From positions 9,532,294 to 9,596,293 of the forward strand of contig NC_034012.1 of the NCBI RefSeq assembly GCF_000346465.2: a stretch of 64,000 nucleotides of DNA, read 5' to 3'. The DNA comes from Prunus persica (lineage: Eukaryota > Streptophyta > Magnoliopsida > Rosales > Rosaceae). Shown here piece after piece: positions 35,596 through 47,872 of the stretch. A program made the translations under genes and the position numbers. The stretch's first letter is position 1, and each line of letters starts with the position of its first letter. The notes under the pieces are model-generated. The model was given only the letters and a program-made list of their open reading frames with translations. It made no database searches and was not told the DNA's origin.

Positions 35596-38500
35596 ATGTC
35601 GAAGCGAGCTCATACGACAGAGCTGGGCAGCATAGCTTGCGAAGAGCTCGGCGAGCTCGGAGCGGGCAAGGAGGGCTGGCTCGTCGACAACCCGAGCCTC
35701 CTCTGCGCCCTCGACACCCACTCCCTCGCGCTCGCCAACCGGTCCGTTATTGTGGTTCTCGGGTGGGCCGAGCCCGACTCGACCCGGCTCAAGATCCGAC
35801 CCGAATTGTCCCCGATCTCGGCGGAGTTCGTCACGGCTATCGAGTGGTTGGTGTTTGATGAGATAAGGGTCGTCGTGGCCGGGACTTCGTCTGGCTCCCT
35901 CCTCTTTTTCTCTTTGGCTGGTGATTTAATTCATAAACAGGTAAAGCTGCCACATTCGGTTTGGTCGATGAACATTTATGATTCAATGTTGCAAATTTCA
36001 TTCCGTTCGTTAAGTTTTTGCATATTGGGTTTGTAAATATGGCATTGTGATTCATTTCTGGTATTGGTTGTTGAAAAACTTGAGTTATGTTGGTCATGCA
36101 GCTTTGATTAATTTATGTACTTACAGATGGTATATCCTGCACGGATTATAAGGTTGAGAGTGCGCGGAACGAAGAGAGATTTGAGCCATGAAACATCCTC
36201 AGAGGAGGTTTGTGTTGTTATGCCAGGCATAGTCGCCCGTTTTGATGGTTCTGATATTCAGGTATGAGAAAATTTTGTGTTTTTGCCTTGCTAGCAATGA
36301 AGAGTTTTAGCTGTAATGTCATCTTTGAGAGTAAATTATGTTAGTGTTTATCTTGAATTTTGCACTCTTTCACCTTGTGAAATGCAAAGATAAAGTATTG
36401 TTAGTTATAAGTTAACAAGATGGTATGGATGTTTACTGTTGGAGACTTGGAAAAAGTTCAGATTGCCCCTTCTTTTCTGGTTTGATTTTTGTGTTTGCTT
36501 CTACCTTTTAGGAGCGCAATCAGTATGGGTTCTAATAATATGCTTTACATGCTTGGAATGTAGAATAAGCTGCACCAGTGGTTTCAAGAAACACAGTCTC
36601 AGTTTTGGGATCCAAACCCCAGAAAGCGAAGCTCAGATGATTTTGGACGTTCTTATGGTAAATTGCCTTACCAGTTATGGAGTGTCAGCAAGTATGGTAC
36701 CTGTGCTGATGCAGCAATTACTGGCATTATGCCTCCACCACTGATGGAAATCCAGGTAGAATTACCCTGCTTATTTTCATATTCTGATGCTTTCTTCAGT
36801 TTCCACCTGGATAGAATAAGTTCTGTTGAGGTCACCAGTGACTTGAAAGATAAAAAGATGTCAAACAGTGGGGATATATTGTACCGAAATTTATTTCTGT
36901 AACATTTACAATTTTTTCTTATTGCCATGCTTGTCCACCGTTTTTGTATTTTTTAGTTTTCCCTGGCAGTAATGCTTCTGATGTTAATTCCCTATAAATC
37001 ATGGAAAGCCTTCTGAAGTTATTTTGGATTTGAATTCAGCTGCTTTTATTGTTGGGCAGTCAAATGAACATTATTACTGTGGAATCACTGTTGGAGAGGA
37101 TGCCGTGATTTCTGCCTTCAGGTTAGTGTGATGAGATGATGCAATTCAAAAATTTCCCACTTAGTAAAATTTATTTTTATGTTTTGCAATCCAAAGTGCT
37201 CTCTTTCTTATGTTCTTTTGGTATATTTAATGATTAGATATATATATTTATATGTTTTTTTTCATATAAAGACTTTCGGAAGACAAAAATAGGTCTTTGG
37301 TGGGAGCTATCTTGTCTAAAGTTGTGCCTGCAACATTTTCGACAATAGCTTCATTGTCAAAAATGATATGGCGGAGTGACCAGACTTCACCTAGAAAATC
37401 AGATGAGAAGCCTCAACCATTTGCACGAGGTGAGAATAATTTACTGTTGTTATTAACTTAAAGTAATGATGTTGTTGACTGATTTGTGTAGTTTTTTCAC
37501 CCGAATGTATTGGTGAAAGGAGGAGATCATTGAATTATATTGATGATTGACTTCATTGCCTCTATATAAAGACCTTATGCGTTTTCCAGATATCTATGGA
37601 AACATATAGATCTTTACATTTATGTGCGCATCTGTGGCTATAGCAAATTTATAGGAAATAAAATATGATAAAATTATGCAAATACCAAATAAAGCGATAG
37701 ACTCAGATGAAAAGACATGAAATAAATGGAATTAGAAATCAAAAGTACTCTTTTGGCTGAGGGGTTGAGTAAAAGTGCACAAAAGTGACATGATCTTATA
37801 AAGTCAAAAATATAAGCACAATGAATAGAGAAATGGTGAATCATGCATCCTTATCTCTGGTGGCCCTGTCTGCTACTCGCATGACTATTGTGCTCTCCTT
37901 AGTTTTTCTGTGCTTGTGACATTCAATCAAGAGTGATATGATATGCTTTAGTGTAAGCTCAAAAGAAATCCAATCTAATTTTTTTGTGGTACTATTATAA
38001 TTGGTTTTTTCTTCTTGGATATCAAATTCTACGTACAATCATTTATCAACTGCATTTTGGCTGACCTGCAGTGTGATTTGTGACAGCTTCGCCATTGACA
38101 TGTTTGAAGGATTTCCCAAGAAAGGGTGAGAAGCTTACCTTATCACCTAGTGGCACGTTGGCTGCAATTACAGATTCACTTGGTCGTATATTGCTTTTAG
38201 ACACTCAAGCACTTGTTATAGTGCGGCTCTGGAAGGTTTCATCCCAGAATCCTTGAATTTATTTTTACTTGTTTTTTTTTCCTTTCATTTTGTTTCCTAC
38301 TAGTGGTTTGAATCGATTTGTAGGGATATCGGGATGCTAGTTGCCTATTCATGGAGATGCTGGCAAAAAAAGATACTGCAGCTTCCGGTTCTAGTTATTA
38401 TGAACCTACGAAGAGTGATTACTGCTTGTGTTTGGCTATTCATGCCCCTCGGAAAGGAATTGTTGAGGTAGTTTCTTTTACTATGCCCTCAGAAATTATC

Positions 38501-39375
38501 TCCATTTTCCGACATTAAAGCAGTCAAAGATCCTTTGCATTCTCGTAGTTACATTGTTTTGCTAGCTTACTATTTATACTATATTAGTGAGACTGCAAAT
38601 AAATCTTTCCTGTTTTCTTGAAGGTATTTGTATCAGGAACTCTTTAGTAAATTTTTTAATTGCAAAGAATAGACTGTAAAGTGATAAGTTCCTCTAGATA
38701 CATTTTCTACCTTAATTATTATGAGTCTTATGCGGACGATTGTGGATCTTGAAGGTATTGTACAGCAGTCCATGTATAAATGTTAGAGAAATAGAGTGTA
38801 AAATTGATAGTTGATTCTTTTAGAGGCATTCTATATATTAGTTGCCTTAAGAATCATATTTCAAAGTTTTATGCAAGCTTTTGAAAGTTTTGTTCGAAAT
38901 TAGATGATGGGGACAGGGCTCCACTCTTCTTCCATTTAACTTAAATGATGTGAATGAGTTGCATATATGCATCAAATGCTTGTGGCGGCCCGAGGGTAGA
39001 ATGAATGGATATCATTATGTATTAAAGAGAGAACATATAGTTCAAATTTAAGTACGATCGCAAAATTCTGTTTAGTTTTGGACTGATGGGGCCTTCTCTG
39101 TGCATTTGCTAAACCACTGCCTTAGTTGTTAAGATCAACCTTGGTTTCAGTTGATTAACTTAAATATGTTTTGCTCATGTGGCAATGTCATGCAGATTTG
39201 GCAGATGAGAACTGGGCCGAGGCTTCGATCATTTCAGTGTGCCAAAGGAAGCAAACTACTGCAACCTACCTACAGATTTGGATCATCAATAGCCTCCACC
39301 TATGTCCCTTTGGAGGTTTTCTTGTTGAACGGTGACTCTGGTCAAATATCAGTTTTAAATCGAACTCTTAATTGA
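35596..39375 (+). CDS. RAB3GAP2 N-terminal-domain protein, eight exons, 454 aa
   Basis: Exons: 35596-35940, 36127-36261, 36564-36755, 37060-37121, 37272-37429, 38087-38235, 38324-38467, 39196-39375. All junctions are GT-AG and in frame. The sequence has the features of the RAB3GAP2-N family (WD40/beta-propeller-like): VTAIEWLVFDEIRVVVAGTSSG, VYPARIIRLRVRG, MPGIVARFDG, PYQLWSVSKYGTCADAAITG, LAAITDSLGRILLLDT and a terminal RFGSSIASTYVPLEVFLLNGDSG. In animals the subunit belongs to a complex acting on Rab GTPases; the plant protein has only the N-terminal domain and its role is little known. The chosen ATG has an ACC context; an in-frame ATG 84 bp upstream would add 28 residues. The last intron is 728 bp. 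Confidence 0.87.
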
Positions 39376-39534
39376 GTGTAAATATCAGAGATGTGTAAAT
39401 CTTAGTGTAATGAAATGACGATATTTTTCAGGTTAATTTTACAGACTAAAAATAATAGAGAATGTTCGTTGCTATCAATGTATTAAAAGCAACAAAGAAA
39501 CCCCAAAAAAAGAGCCACGTGGATAAATTTCTTC
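39376..39534 (+). other. 3' flank of the RAB3GAP2-N gene
   Basis: Probable 3' UTR and spacer up to the MITE at 39538. No gene seen. Confidence 0.4.
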
Positions 39535-39690
39535 TTAGAGCAGCTCCAGCGAGGGAGCCCAGCCCGAGGCGAGGGCAGGAAAAAAAAAAAAAGTCGCTCC
39601 AGCGTACAGCCCAGGCCCGGGGGTGGTGTGGGACCCACCAACTCGGGCCAGCCCGAAGGCGAGACCAGCCCGAGGTCCAACTCGCGTGTT

Positions 39691-39753
39691 GCTGACGTCA
39701 GCCTCGCGTCACGCTGACGTCAGCGCGCCAGGTCCAAGGTACGCTGCCACGTG
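39691..39753. promoter_or_regulatory. Cluster of two TGACGTCA sites and a G-box inside the MITE
   Basis: GCTGACGTCAGC (39691-39702) and a 14-bp palindrome CGCTGACGTCAGCG (39712-39725) are 22 bp apart centre to centre, about two helical turns. CACGTG follows at 39748-39753. TGACGTCA and CACGTG are C-box and G-box cores bound by plant bZIP factors. Whether they act on neighbouring genes is unknown. Confidence 0.5.
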
Positions 39754-40536
39754 TCGCCTCCCCAGCTTTCCGATCTGCTTCTCCAAATTAATCCAACGGC
39801 TGAGGCTTTTTTGGGCAATAAAAATATGAAAAAAAATCGTAAATTTTTTTAAAAAATTCTAAAAAATTCTGATATTTTTTTTCTATAAATACCTATCAAT
39901 ACCCTAAGTAAATGTCTTTGTCCTTTTACTTTAATTTATTTTTATATTACTCCATTTACTTAAGTTTACAATGTAAATAAGGAAGTACCCCCCATTTGGA
40001 TTCAAATAAAAATACTAGAAAATCAAATTCCCACCAAATCAAAATATGAAAAATCGGTTTTAGTGCAAAATACGATTTAGGCTAAAAATGATGGCTCATT
40101 AAGTCAATATATACTTCATATTAAAATCCCATAAAATCAAGTTTTCTTATTTGATGTGTAAGGAATAAAAGCCGCCAAAAATTATCTTGAGAAAATAATT
40201 ATTCCGAAAAACCATTTTTCATACTTAGCCAATATTGCACCTCCGCTAAAAAAATTATGGGTTCGCCCGTGTCTATAAATACCAACCAATACTCTTCACT
40301 TTTAACACCAAATCCTAATTTTTTTTTAAATGAATACCAACCAATACAACTAATAAAATAAAATCTTATCCGATATGAATAGTATTGACACGTAGGAACC
40401 CAAAAATCTTATCCGAAAATATTATCCAAATTAATTATTTAAGTAAAAAAAAGTTGTGAAAAAACAAAAAAATGAATAGTAATTGCCCTTAGCCATGGCA
40501 ATGGGTGGAAACTCAAAATACTATTTGCAAGGGCAA

Positions 40537-40558
40537 CCACTATTCACGTGAATAGTGG
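40537..40558. repeat. Perfect 22-bp palindrome with CACGTG centre
   Basis: The centre is TATTCACGTGAATA. Beyond the perfect core, wider flanks are also partly inverted: the block at 40487-40501 recurs inverted at 40576-40591 around CCATGG. This makes a large cruciform-capable end of the MITE. Confidence 0.7.
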
Positions 40559-40919
40559 CTGCCCTGGCTCCCCCCTTGCCATGGCTAAGGGCAAATGGGT
40601 GGAGTTGCTCTTATGGTATACAATTCTTCATAGAAATGTCACTTGAATTGTCACTGTTCACTTTCACAATAGTAGTAGTATGTACAATTTTTCCAAAGAC
40701 ATTCCAATTGCCCTTTCTAGAAAATAAAAATTGCAAAATTTGGTTCTAAATGTAGCTATTTTTATCACAATTTTTTGTTGCCAGTTACTTTTATCACAAT
40801 TGATTTGTGCTGGAATTACTAAAAGATAAATTAAAAGCCGAAGAGCAAGGGAGAAAAGTAAATTGATTTATCAAGCACTCGCCAATTTGAAAAACTAAAT
40901 TGAAATTTGACTTTCCTTA

Positions 40920-41207
40920 TCTATATATATAAAGCAAAAGGCAGAGAATGGTGAAACATTCCAAATACCAGAAAATACTCTTGGTTGATGCAAACATTAA
41001 GAATTCAAATTATTAATTAAATGAGGATAATACGGTAAATTCATACTTTTTCATATTTTAAAAAAGAAAAAGAAAAAGAAAAAGCAGATAATGGATCCTA
41101 TTTTTAGGGAACACAACTACCCATTATCTTTTTTAATTCTAAAATAAATTTAAATTTTTAAAAAAAAAAGCCTCTCGCAAGCGCGGAAGCGCGTGCAGAG
41201 AGGCTAG
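40920..41207 (+). mobile_element. Small non-autonomous Helitron, 288 bp
   Basis: The left end is TCTATATATATAAAGC preceded by A. The right end is CTAG followed by T, directly after a strong GC-rich hairpin (41170-41204; outer arms GCCTCTC and GAGAGGC). The 5'-TC, 3' hairpin, CTRR end and A/T insertion site are the Helitron hallmarks. It has no coding capacity. Confidence 0.75.
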
Positions 41208-41540
41208 TTAAAATTAAAACTAAAACAATCATTCAGTGGGTGTAGGTATATAGCTCAATTGGTTGTCACCATCATCTCATAGATTGACAATAACAATCAA
41301 TGGCTACATTCGATCATTTCCTTTGCTTAGGTTGAGAGCCAGTAACAAACGCAACAATAACTTCAACAGAATTTCAAATCAAAAAGTGGACATTTTATGA
41401 ATAAATAAAAATTACATAGTTAAAATCACCATTGTTTTCCACTCCTAGACACCTAATAAAACAGAAAAATACCACCAAACCAAGGCATCTAAAACAAAGT
41501 AAACCACCAAAGCAAAAGCTCAACCACCAGTCAGTCACTC
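41208..41540 (+). other. Upstream region of PNGase A gene
   Basis: Likely promoter and 5' leader. A tRNA-like A-box (TAGCTCAATTGG, near 41251) is present but no cloverleaf could be completed. No other feature seen. Confidence 0.35.
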
Positions 41541-43361
41541 ATGGCCTCTCTGTTGCCCCTCTTCTTCCTCCTACTCCTCCACCAACCTCTGTTTTCCACA
41601 GCCAATGTCCACAAGCTCAACCTCCTCCGATCCGAGCTTCTCTCCGAACCCACACCTCTACATGACACCCCACCAACTGTATTTTTTGAAGTAACCAAAC
41701 CCATTGAAGTACCAAAAACCAAGCCGTGTTCCCAGCTCATTCTCCAGCATGACTTTGCCTACACATATGGCCAAGCTCCAGTCTTTGCAAACTACACCCC
41801 TCCTTCCCATTGCCCATCTCAAACTTTCTCCACAATTGTCCTTGAATGGAAAGCTACCTGCAGAGGAAGGCAATTTGACCGCATTTTCGGGGTTTGGCTT
41901 GGTGGGGTTGAGATTCTCAGGAGCTGCACAGCAGAACCAAGGCCTAATGGGATTGTTTGGACTGTCGAGAAGGACATCACAAGGTACTATTCACTGCTTA
42001 AGAGTAATCAAACACTTGCTGTTTATCTTGGCAATTTGATAGATAAAACCTACACTGGGATTTATCATGTGAATATAAGCATTCGTTTTTACCCTGCTGA
42101 AGAGAAATTGAATTCTTTTGAGCAAAAGTTGGATAATTTGGCATCTGGGTACCATTCTTGGGCTGATTTGATTTTACCCATTTCGAGAAATCTGCCTTTG
42201 AATGATGGGTTGTGGTTTGAAGTTCAGAATTCAAATGATACGGAGTTGAAGGAGTTCAAGATTCCACAAAATGCTTATAGGGCTGTGTTGGAGGTGTATG
42301 TTTCATTTCATGAGAATGATGAATTTTGGTATTCAAATCTTCCTAATGAGTACATAGCTGCAAACAACCTTAGCGGTACACCTGGAAATGGGCCTTTTAG
42401 GGAGGTTGTGGTCAGTCTAGATGGTGAGATTGTTGGTGCAGTCTGGCCTTTTACAGTGATTTTCACTGGAGGGATCAATCCTCTTTTGTGGAGACCCATT
42501 ACTGCAATTGGCTCATTCGATCTTCCGACTTATGATATCGAAATTACACCATTTTTAGGGAAGATATTAGATGGGAAGAGCCACAAGTTTGGGTTTAATG
42601 TTACAAATGCCTTAAATGTTTGGTACGTTGATGCAAATTTGCATCTTTGGTTGGACAAACAGAGCACAAAAACTGAAGGAAAGCTTTCTGAACATAGTAG
42701 CTTGCCCCTTGTTGTTTCCCTGGTTTCAGATTTCAAGGGTTTAAATGGCACATTTTTGACAAGGACAAGCAGGGCCGTGTCATCAACTGGATGGGTGAAG
42801 TCTTCCTATGGGAATATCACAACCCGTTCAATTCAAGACTTCTATTACAGTAACTCAATGGTCCTGGGAAAAGATGGTAATATGCAGATAGTCAACCAGA
42901 AGATCATTTTCAATGACTCAGTTCATATTAACCTGCCATCCTCCTATGTTCACTCACTGACATCACACAAAACATTTCCACTTTATTTGTACACTGACTT
43001 CTTAGGACAAGGAAATGGAACTTATTTATTGATTACAAATGTGGACTTGGGATTTATTGAGAAGAAGTCTGGTTTGGGATTCTCGAACAGCTCTCTCAGA
43101 AATCTGCAGAGTGCTGAGGGCAATATGGTTGTGAAAAACAATTTGGTTGTGAGTGGATTGGGGAGCACTCAGCAAGTCTACAGATATGATGGTGGTAAAT
43201 TCTGTTACTTCAGAAATATAAGCAGCTCAAACTACACAATACTCTATGACAAGGTGGGGAGCAAATGCAACAAAAAATCGTTGTCTAATTTGGATTTTGT
43301 CTTAAGCAGACTGTGGCCTTTTGGTGCTCGAATGAATTTTGCTGGTCTCCGATTTACATGA
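41541..43361 (+). CDS. Peptide-N-glycosidase A (PNGase A), single exon, 606 aa
   Basis: The enzyme removes N-linked glycans from glycopeptides by cleaving the bond to Asn; in plants it acts in the secretory or vacuolar system at acidic pH. Residues 1-20 form a hydrophobic signal peptide (SLLPLFFLLLLHQPLFS). The mature region begins around EPTPLHDTPPTVFFEV, followed by SQTFSTIVLEWKATCRGRQFDRIFGVWLGGVEILRS, a family signature. Many N-X-S/T sites occur (NYT, NQT, NIS, NGT, NIT, NSS). The full sequence agrees almost residue for residue with the almond enzyme as I remember it, ending WPFGARMNFAGLRFT, and is therefore intact. No intron is needed. Its 3' end and flank were copied into the second duplication unit at 51021. 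Confidence 0.95.
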   Translation: MASLLPLFFLLLLHQPLFSTANVHKLNLLRSELLSEPTPLHDTPPTVFFEVTKPIEVPKTKPCSQLILQHDFAYTYGQAPVFANYTPPSHCPSQTFSTIVLEWKATCRGRQFDRIFGVWLGGVEILRSCTAEPRPNGIVWTVEKDITRYYSLLKSNQTLAVYLGNLIDKTYTGIYHVNISIRFYPAEEKLNSFEQKLDNLASGYHSWADLILPISRNLPLNDGLWFEVQNSNDTELKEFKIPQNAYRAVLEVYVSFHENDEFWYSNLPNEYIAANNLSGTPGNGPFREVVVSLDGEIVGAVWPFTVIFTGGINPLLWRPITAIGSFDLPTYDIEITPFLGKILDGKSHKFGFNVTNALNVWYVDANLHLWLDKQSTKTEGKLSEHSSLPLVVSLVSDFKGLNGTFLTRTSRAVSSTGWVKSSYGNITTRSIQDFYYSNSMVLGKDGNMQIVNQKIIFNDSVHINLPSSYVHSLTSHKTFPLYLYTDFLGQGNGTYLLITNVDLGFIEKKSGLGFSNSSLRNLQSAEGNMVVKNNLVVSGLGSTQQVYRYDGGKFCYFRNISSSNYTILYDKVGSKCNKKSLSNLDFVLSRLWPFGARMNFAGLRFT

Positions 43362-44292
43362 GAACAATGAGGAAAGTCTAGCTCATCCACATTCGTGCAT
43401 CTTCCTGTTTGGTGGTACCTCAAATAAATGTGTATTCTGTACTCAATTTCATTTTGTGGGGATTCTTCTGGATTGTAGTTGAGGTATCTGCACCCAAAGT
43501 GATTCTGGTTTTACTTGGATTTGGAATGATTTCTAAAAAGCGGATCAGGTCAGCTTGTGCTATGTCAGTATAATCAAAGTTTATGCAGGAAATTATAAAC
43601 CATTAATTTTAGAATCTAACTCCTCTGTTTGTTGTCGCATTTCTTGGCTTTTAAATTTTTAGAATCCATGCATTGAAAATCCAAGGGGTATCCTCTATCT
43701 GCTATATCTGTGAGTTCAACTAAATCTTACCACAAAATTTAGAACCGATTTTTTTGTGGACTTATCTCTGCAGAGGTCCTCCTAACTTCCTTGATTTCTT
43801 TTAATTTCTTCTGGTTGGAGTCAAATTACCCTGCAATTTTCGGTCGTCCGTTTGCTTAATCGGCGTCTGTGAAATAACTCATTGACATCCAACAAACCCA
43901 TAAAACAGAGCCTATTAATTCATGCTATATTACCTTGATTTAATGTTCAAGTTTCATATAAACACGCAAATGCAGTTAAAATCCAAATAATAATAACCAC
44001 ATTGAAACGAACTCCTTGAGCTAATTTTTGTTCCCGACGAATACTAGTAAATGATTAGTCTGAACAAACAATATTTAAAGCCAGAAGTTATTACAAAAAG
44101 CAGCAATATTTAAAGCCAGATGTGATTCTTAGATACGTACATCACCACCCATCATTCAATTAAGTATGAAGGAAGGGGTGAATACCCTATTATATATATA
44201 ACAAACCATTTTGATCTGTCTTTATCTCTTTCTCTATCTGTCTTTATCTCTTTCTCTATCTTGGATGTAAAGATGTCGTAGGTGAACTAATA
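43362..44292. other. 3' flanks of PNGase A and GH28 gene 1
   Basis: Convergent 3' regions. A near-perfect 22-bp tandem (CTGTCTTTATCTCTTTCTCT twice, 44217-44260) lies just downstream of the GH28 stop. The stretch is repeated at 51091-52030. Confidence 0.5.
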
Positions 44293-45882
44293 TCAGGCAA
44301 CAGCTCGTGTATTACAAGCAGCAGGATCAACATGGCCAGCCACAGCAGGCTTCACGTTTTTACATCTAAATTGAGTCTCCAAACGGTCATCCCCTTCGAC
44401 GAGAACTCTCAAGTCGATAAACCTGATGTCCTTACATGCGTCGGGAGCAGTGCCACACTCAAGAATAACGATACGAGGGTCCACGGAAGTGCCCTTAATG
44501 TTCTTGAAGCTCACATTTTCCACCTTAACTTTGGAGGGGTTTGTCGTTCGGCACTGTTTTGATGGGCAATGCTCCTGGTCTAGGATTATAGCCATGTTCT
44601 GAAGATAGTCGAAAATAATGTCTTCAAAAATCAAATTAGAGATGGCTATATTAGCATTAGAAGCCGCCGAACTCTGGATCCTAATTGCACCCTCAGTGTG
44701 TGAGAAGGTACAGTTTCTCACCGTCACGCCCTTAATCGGCTCCTCTTTGCCAGTGTTGCCTAGGACACTCACACCAAGGCCATTGCCTTGTGAGCAGGTC
44801 ATTTTTTCGATGTTGATCCCAGTATTTCCATCTAGGATAGTGACACAGTTGTCGTGAAGGATTTTGATGTTTGTATTGATGATGTTAATGTTTGTTGACT
44901 TTTCGATCAGGATTCCCTCCCCACCTTTGATGCCAATGTCAACATCGTCCACTGTCACGTTTATTGACCGATAAATGCCAATGTGACCGCCGACGCTATT
45001 GTTCGATGTTATGCCTTGGATGTGTGAATCCTTAACCATAGCGAAAATTAAATTCTGCATTCAATCAAAGAAGCATTAATTAATCCCGATCGAACAGATC
45101 ATAACTTCCTGTCTTCATTTTGTTTGAAGAAGTTTTGAGTTCAAAACTCATGTACGATAAATAGTTGTTGAATAAACAAACAAAAAAATTAAAATTATTG
45201 AGAATGGGGATGCGTACTAGAGGCGGTTGTTCGCATTGTTTAGCTTTAGTACAATTGCCTTCAAATCCTTGGCCATCAAAAATGCCATCGCCTGAGATGA
45301 ACAAGTTGTTAACCTGCGTGAAACTAATCCACGCATTAGGGTGCGCACCTCCAGTTACCGACTGCTTTTTTGAAGACTGCACTGTTCCGTCAACCTTAAA
45401 GTGAATAGTTTTTGCTTTGCAGGGCCCTGCAAAATCAACCGGACCAACTATATATGTTCCTTTGGGTATCACATATCTGTTATTTTGCCTCTCACTGCAG
45501 GCTTGTGTCCATGCTTGTGTGAAAGCCTGACAATTTAGTCACGTAACAAGAAAACATTAGTTTGATGAGAAACAATTCAGTTGGCTTGTAAACTTTTTCA
45601 TAACACCAAAGGTATCACACAGCACACTAAATTTTATTCACCGAATGACGCAATAGTATTTGATTGTTCGATGAAAAAACTAAAGTTTATTTTGTTAGAG
45701 AAAAATCTGAATTTCAATATCATGATGGAGAGTTGGTTATTTGTTACCTTGGTATCATCTGTCTTGCCATCACCCTTGGCTCCAAATTTAACGACATCAA
45801 CACTGATAGCTTTGGCTTTGATGGCACATATCGCTACCAAGAACAAAAACCAGGTAATTCCATGAATAAATTTTGAACCCAT
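44293..45882 (-). CDS. GH28 polygalacturonase-like protein, copy 1 (401 aa), probable pseudoenzyme
   Basis: Exons (minus): 45882-45748, 45526-45218, 45054-44293; phase-0 GT-AG introns. Residues 1-25 form a signal peptide (WFLFLVAICAIKAKA), followed by the GH28 start DVVKFGAKGDGKTDDT, YIVGPVDFAGPCKA, GDGIFDGQG and the right-handed beta-helix core. Catalytic blocks are altered: NTD is replaced by GGE (192-194), DD by DN (216-217), GHG by GNG (238-240) and RIK by RIQ (273-275). The fold-defining parts (EHCPSKQC, VSFKNIKGTS, VKPAVAGHVDPAAC) are conserved. GH28 enzymes hydrolyse pectin in the cell wall; this one is probably inactive, perhaps a pectin-binding protein. Exon 2 joins exon 3 with fewer residues than usual. 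Copy 2 differs by one residue. Confidence 0.88.
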
Positions 45883-46924
45883 GTTTTAGAATTGTATTTG
45901 TACAACTTTTAGCCGCTGATAATCTCAATACTGTTGGATTCAGGATCGTTCTCAAAGGGTGCATTTTATAGTGTCAAAAAGGAAACTCGCCACTGCAAAA
46001 TTGTGAACCAAAATTTATGTGGACCACTACTAATCTCTTAAGTCCTATTCAGGTGCTGACTTTCTTTTATTTATTTACTTTCCTTTATGTGGATTCAATT
46101 TCCTCCAATTTTAGTTGTTATTTTTGCTTAATTTAGGCTCCTACTATTCACACAAGAAACATATGTCTTGCTTCTTCCAAGAAACTACGTTCACGGGGTA
46201 AATTTCGTTGACCTCCAGCAAATTCTGTGAATAAGAAAAAGTTTTGTTGACCTCTAACAAATTGTTTCAATAACTTTCGTCCACAAGATTTGAACTCATG
46301 ATCTACTTAAACAAAATGGAGACTGTGTGTTAGTAGACCAAATCATCAATGATAATTTATTTAATATTATAATGTTTATTGGTTATTTTTTTATTAGTAA
46401 TTATAATATACCTACAACAATAGTTTGCATTCTAATTTTTGTAAATACTCTTGATCTACATACATATATAATAATGTACCTATTATTTTTTATGAATAAA
46501 AATCGGCCTATTATATCTATTCGCGTCACTACACACATATTTTGATATTGATCTCATTTAATTATTTATAATGGGGGTTGGAGTAGTGTGGGACGGAGAG
46601 AGTATTAGATAATTAGTGAATACTTGGTGTGTGAAATAGGAGTAATTTTTGTATGTTCCGAGTACTGGTGGGTGAAATAGGCATCTTTTCAAACTTTTCT
46701 TTAACTAAATACACATGCACCCATAGTTTCTCAACAAAGTGGCTTCACAAAGAATATGACAAAACTGAATTTGGGAGAAGCAAGAAACCAAATATCTGAT
46801 ATTCTTAAGATAGTACAGAGATATATGCCGTGGTGTAGCACATCTGCCTTAATACATATGTACTTGTGCAAGGTTGTTTGTTATCCTTTTTTTCTTAGCC
46901 AAAAAAGGGAAGTAAGCAAATGCA
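45883..46924. other. Upstream region of GH28 gene 1
   Basis: AT-rich, with presumptive promoter adjacent to 45882. It is repeated at 53621-54660 with scattered substitutions and small indels. No other gene seen. Confidence 0.45.
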
Positions 46925-47824
46925 ATGAGCAGGACACAGCAGGCTTCACTTTTTAACATCTAAATTGAGCTTCGAAACAGTCGTCCTTCGACAGTAATTT
47001 TCACGTGGATAAACTTGGCGTCCTTGCATGCGCCGAATGCGGTGCTGCACTCAAAGAACGATGATATGAGGGTGCACGGAGGTGCCCTTAATTTTCTTGC
47101 AGCTCACATTTGACACCTTGACTATGGAGGGGGATTTGGCTTGGGGCACTGCTTTGCTTGGCAATGCTCTTGGTCTAAGATTATATGGATGTTCTGAAGC
47201 TAGTCCAATGTCCTCAAAAACCAAATTATAGACGGCTATATCAACATTAGAAGCCGCCAAACTCTGGATCCTATAATAGCACCCTCAGTGTGAGAAGGTA
47301 CAGTTTCTTATCGCCACTCCCATAACCGGCCCATCTGTCAGTTTTGCCTAGGACCCTATGCCAAGCCCATTGCCGTCTTCGTGTACAGGTCATTTTTTGG
47401 ATGTTGATCCCGGTGTTTCCATCTAGGATAGTGACACAGTTGTTGTTCACGATTGTTGATTCTTGGATTATAATTCCCTCCCGCCAGACTCAGTGACCTC
47501 AACGTCGTCCACTGTCACATCCATGCTCTTGTAAATGAAAATATGAGCTTCGAAGTGTAACACCCCAACTCCAAATTTAACCCCTTATTTAAATTATTTA
47601 AGTGAAATTATAAATTTACCCTTGGGATAAGGGTATTTTGATCATTTTCTTACCCGGAGAGAGTTAGGGGCAGTGACTGGTATTTTTGGATAAGTCGTAC
47701 TGAGATGAGTTCGTAGACACGTGGTAGGCTCAAATCGGAGTTGTAACGAGAGAGATATAGTCAAAAGAAACTCAGTGGCACAATCGTAATTATTTCGAAA
47801 TGGGATTTTTATAAAAACCAGATT

Positions 47825-47872
47825 TCTCTCTCTCTCTCTCTCTCTCTCCCCGACGGTCTCTCTCTCTCTCTC
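47825..47872. repeat. CT microsatellites in the solo LTR
   Basis: Two (CT)n runs (about 47825-47848 and 47856-47872) precede a short GC-rich stretch with CCGCGGCCGCGG. In large gypsy LTRs such pyrimidine runs often lie near the transcript leader. Confidence 0.75.

Larger units (their letters stand above)
39538..40610. mobile_element. Large Tourist-like MITE, 1073 bp
   Basis: The termini GAGCAGCTCCAGC (left) and GGTGGAGTTGCTC (right) are inverted with two mismatches and flanked by TTA (39535-39537 and 40611-40613). GAGCA-CTCCA termini with TTA duplications are typical of PIF/Harbinger MITEs. The left ~250 bp is GC-rich and holds several bZIP-type sites; the centre is AT-rich. The right end has a nested inverted structure around a 22-bp palindrome, suggesting a composite element. 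Confidence 0.65.

Noticed and set aside
41240..41300. tRNA gene
   Set aside because: An A-box-like TAGCTCAATTGG is present, but no acceptor stem, anticodon arm or B-box could be paired; at most a SINE relic.
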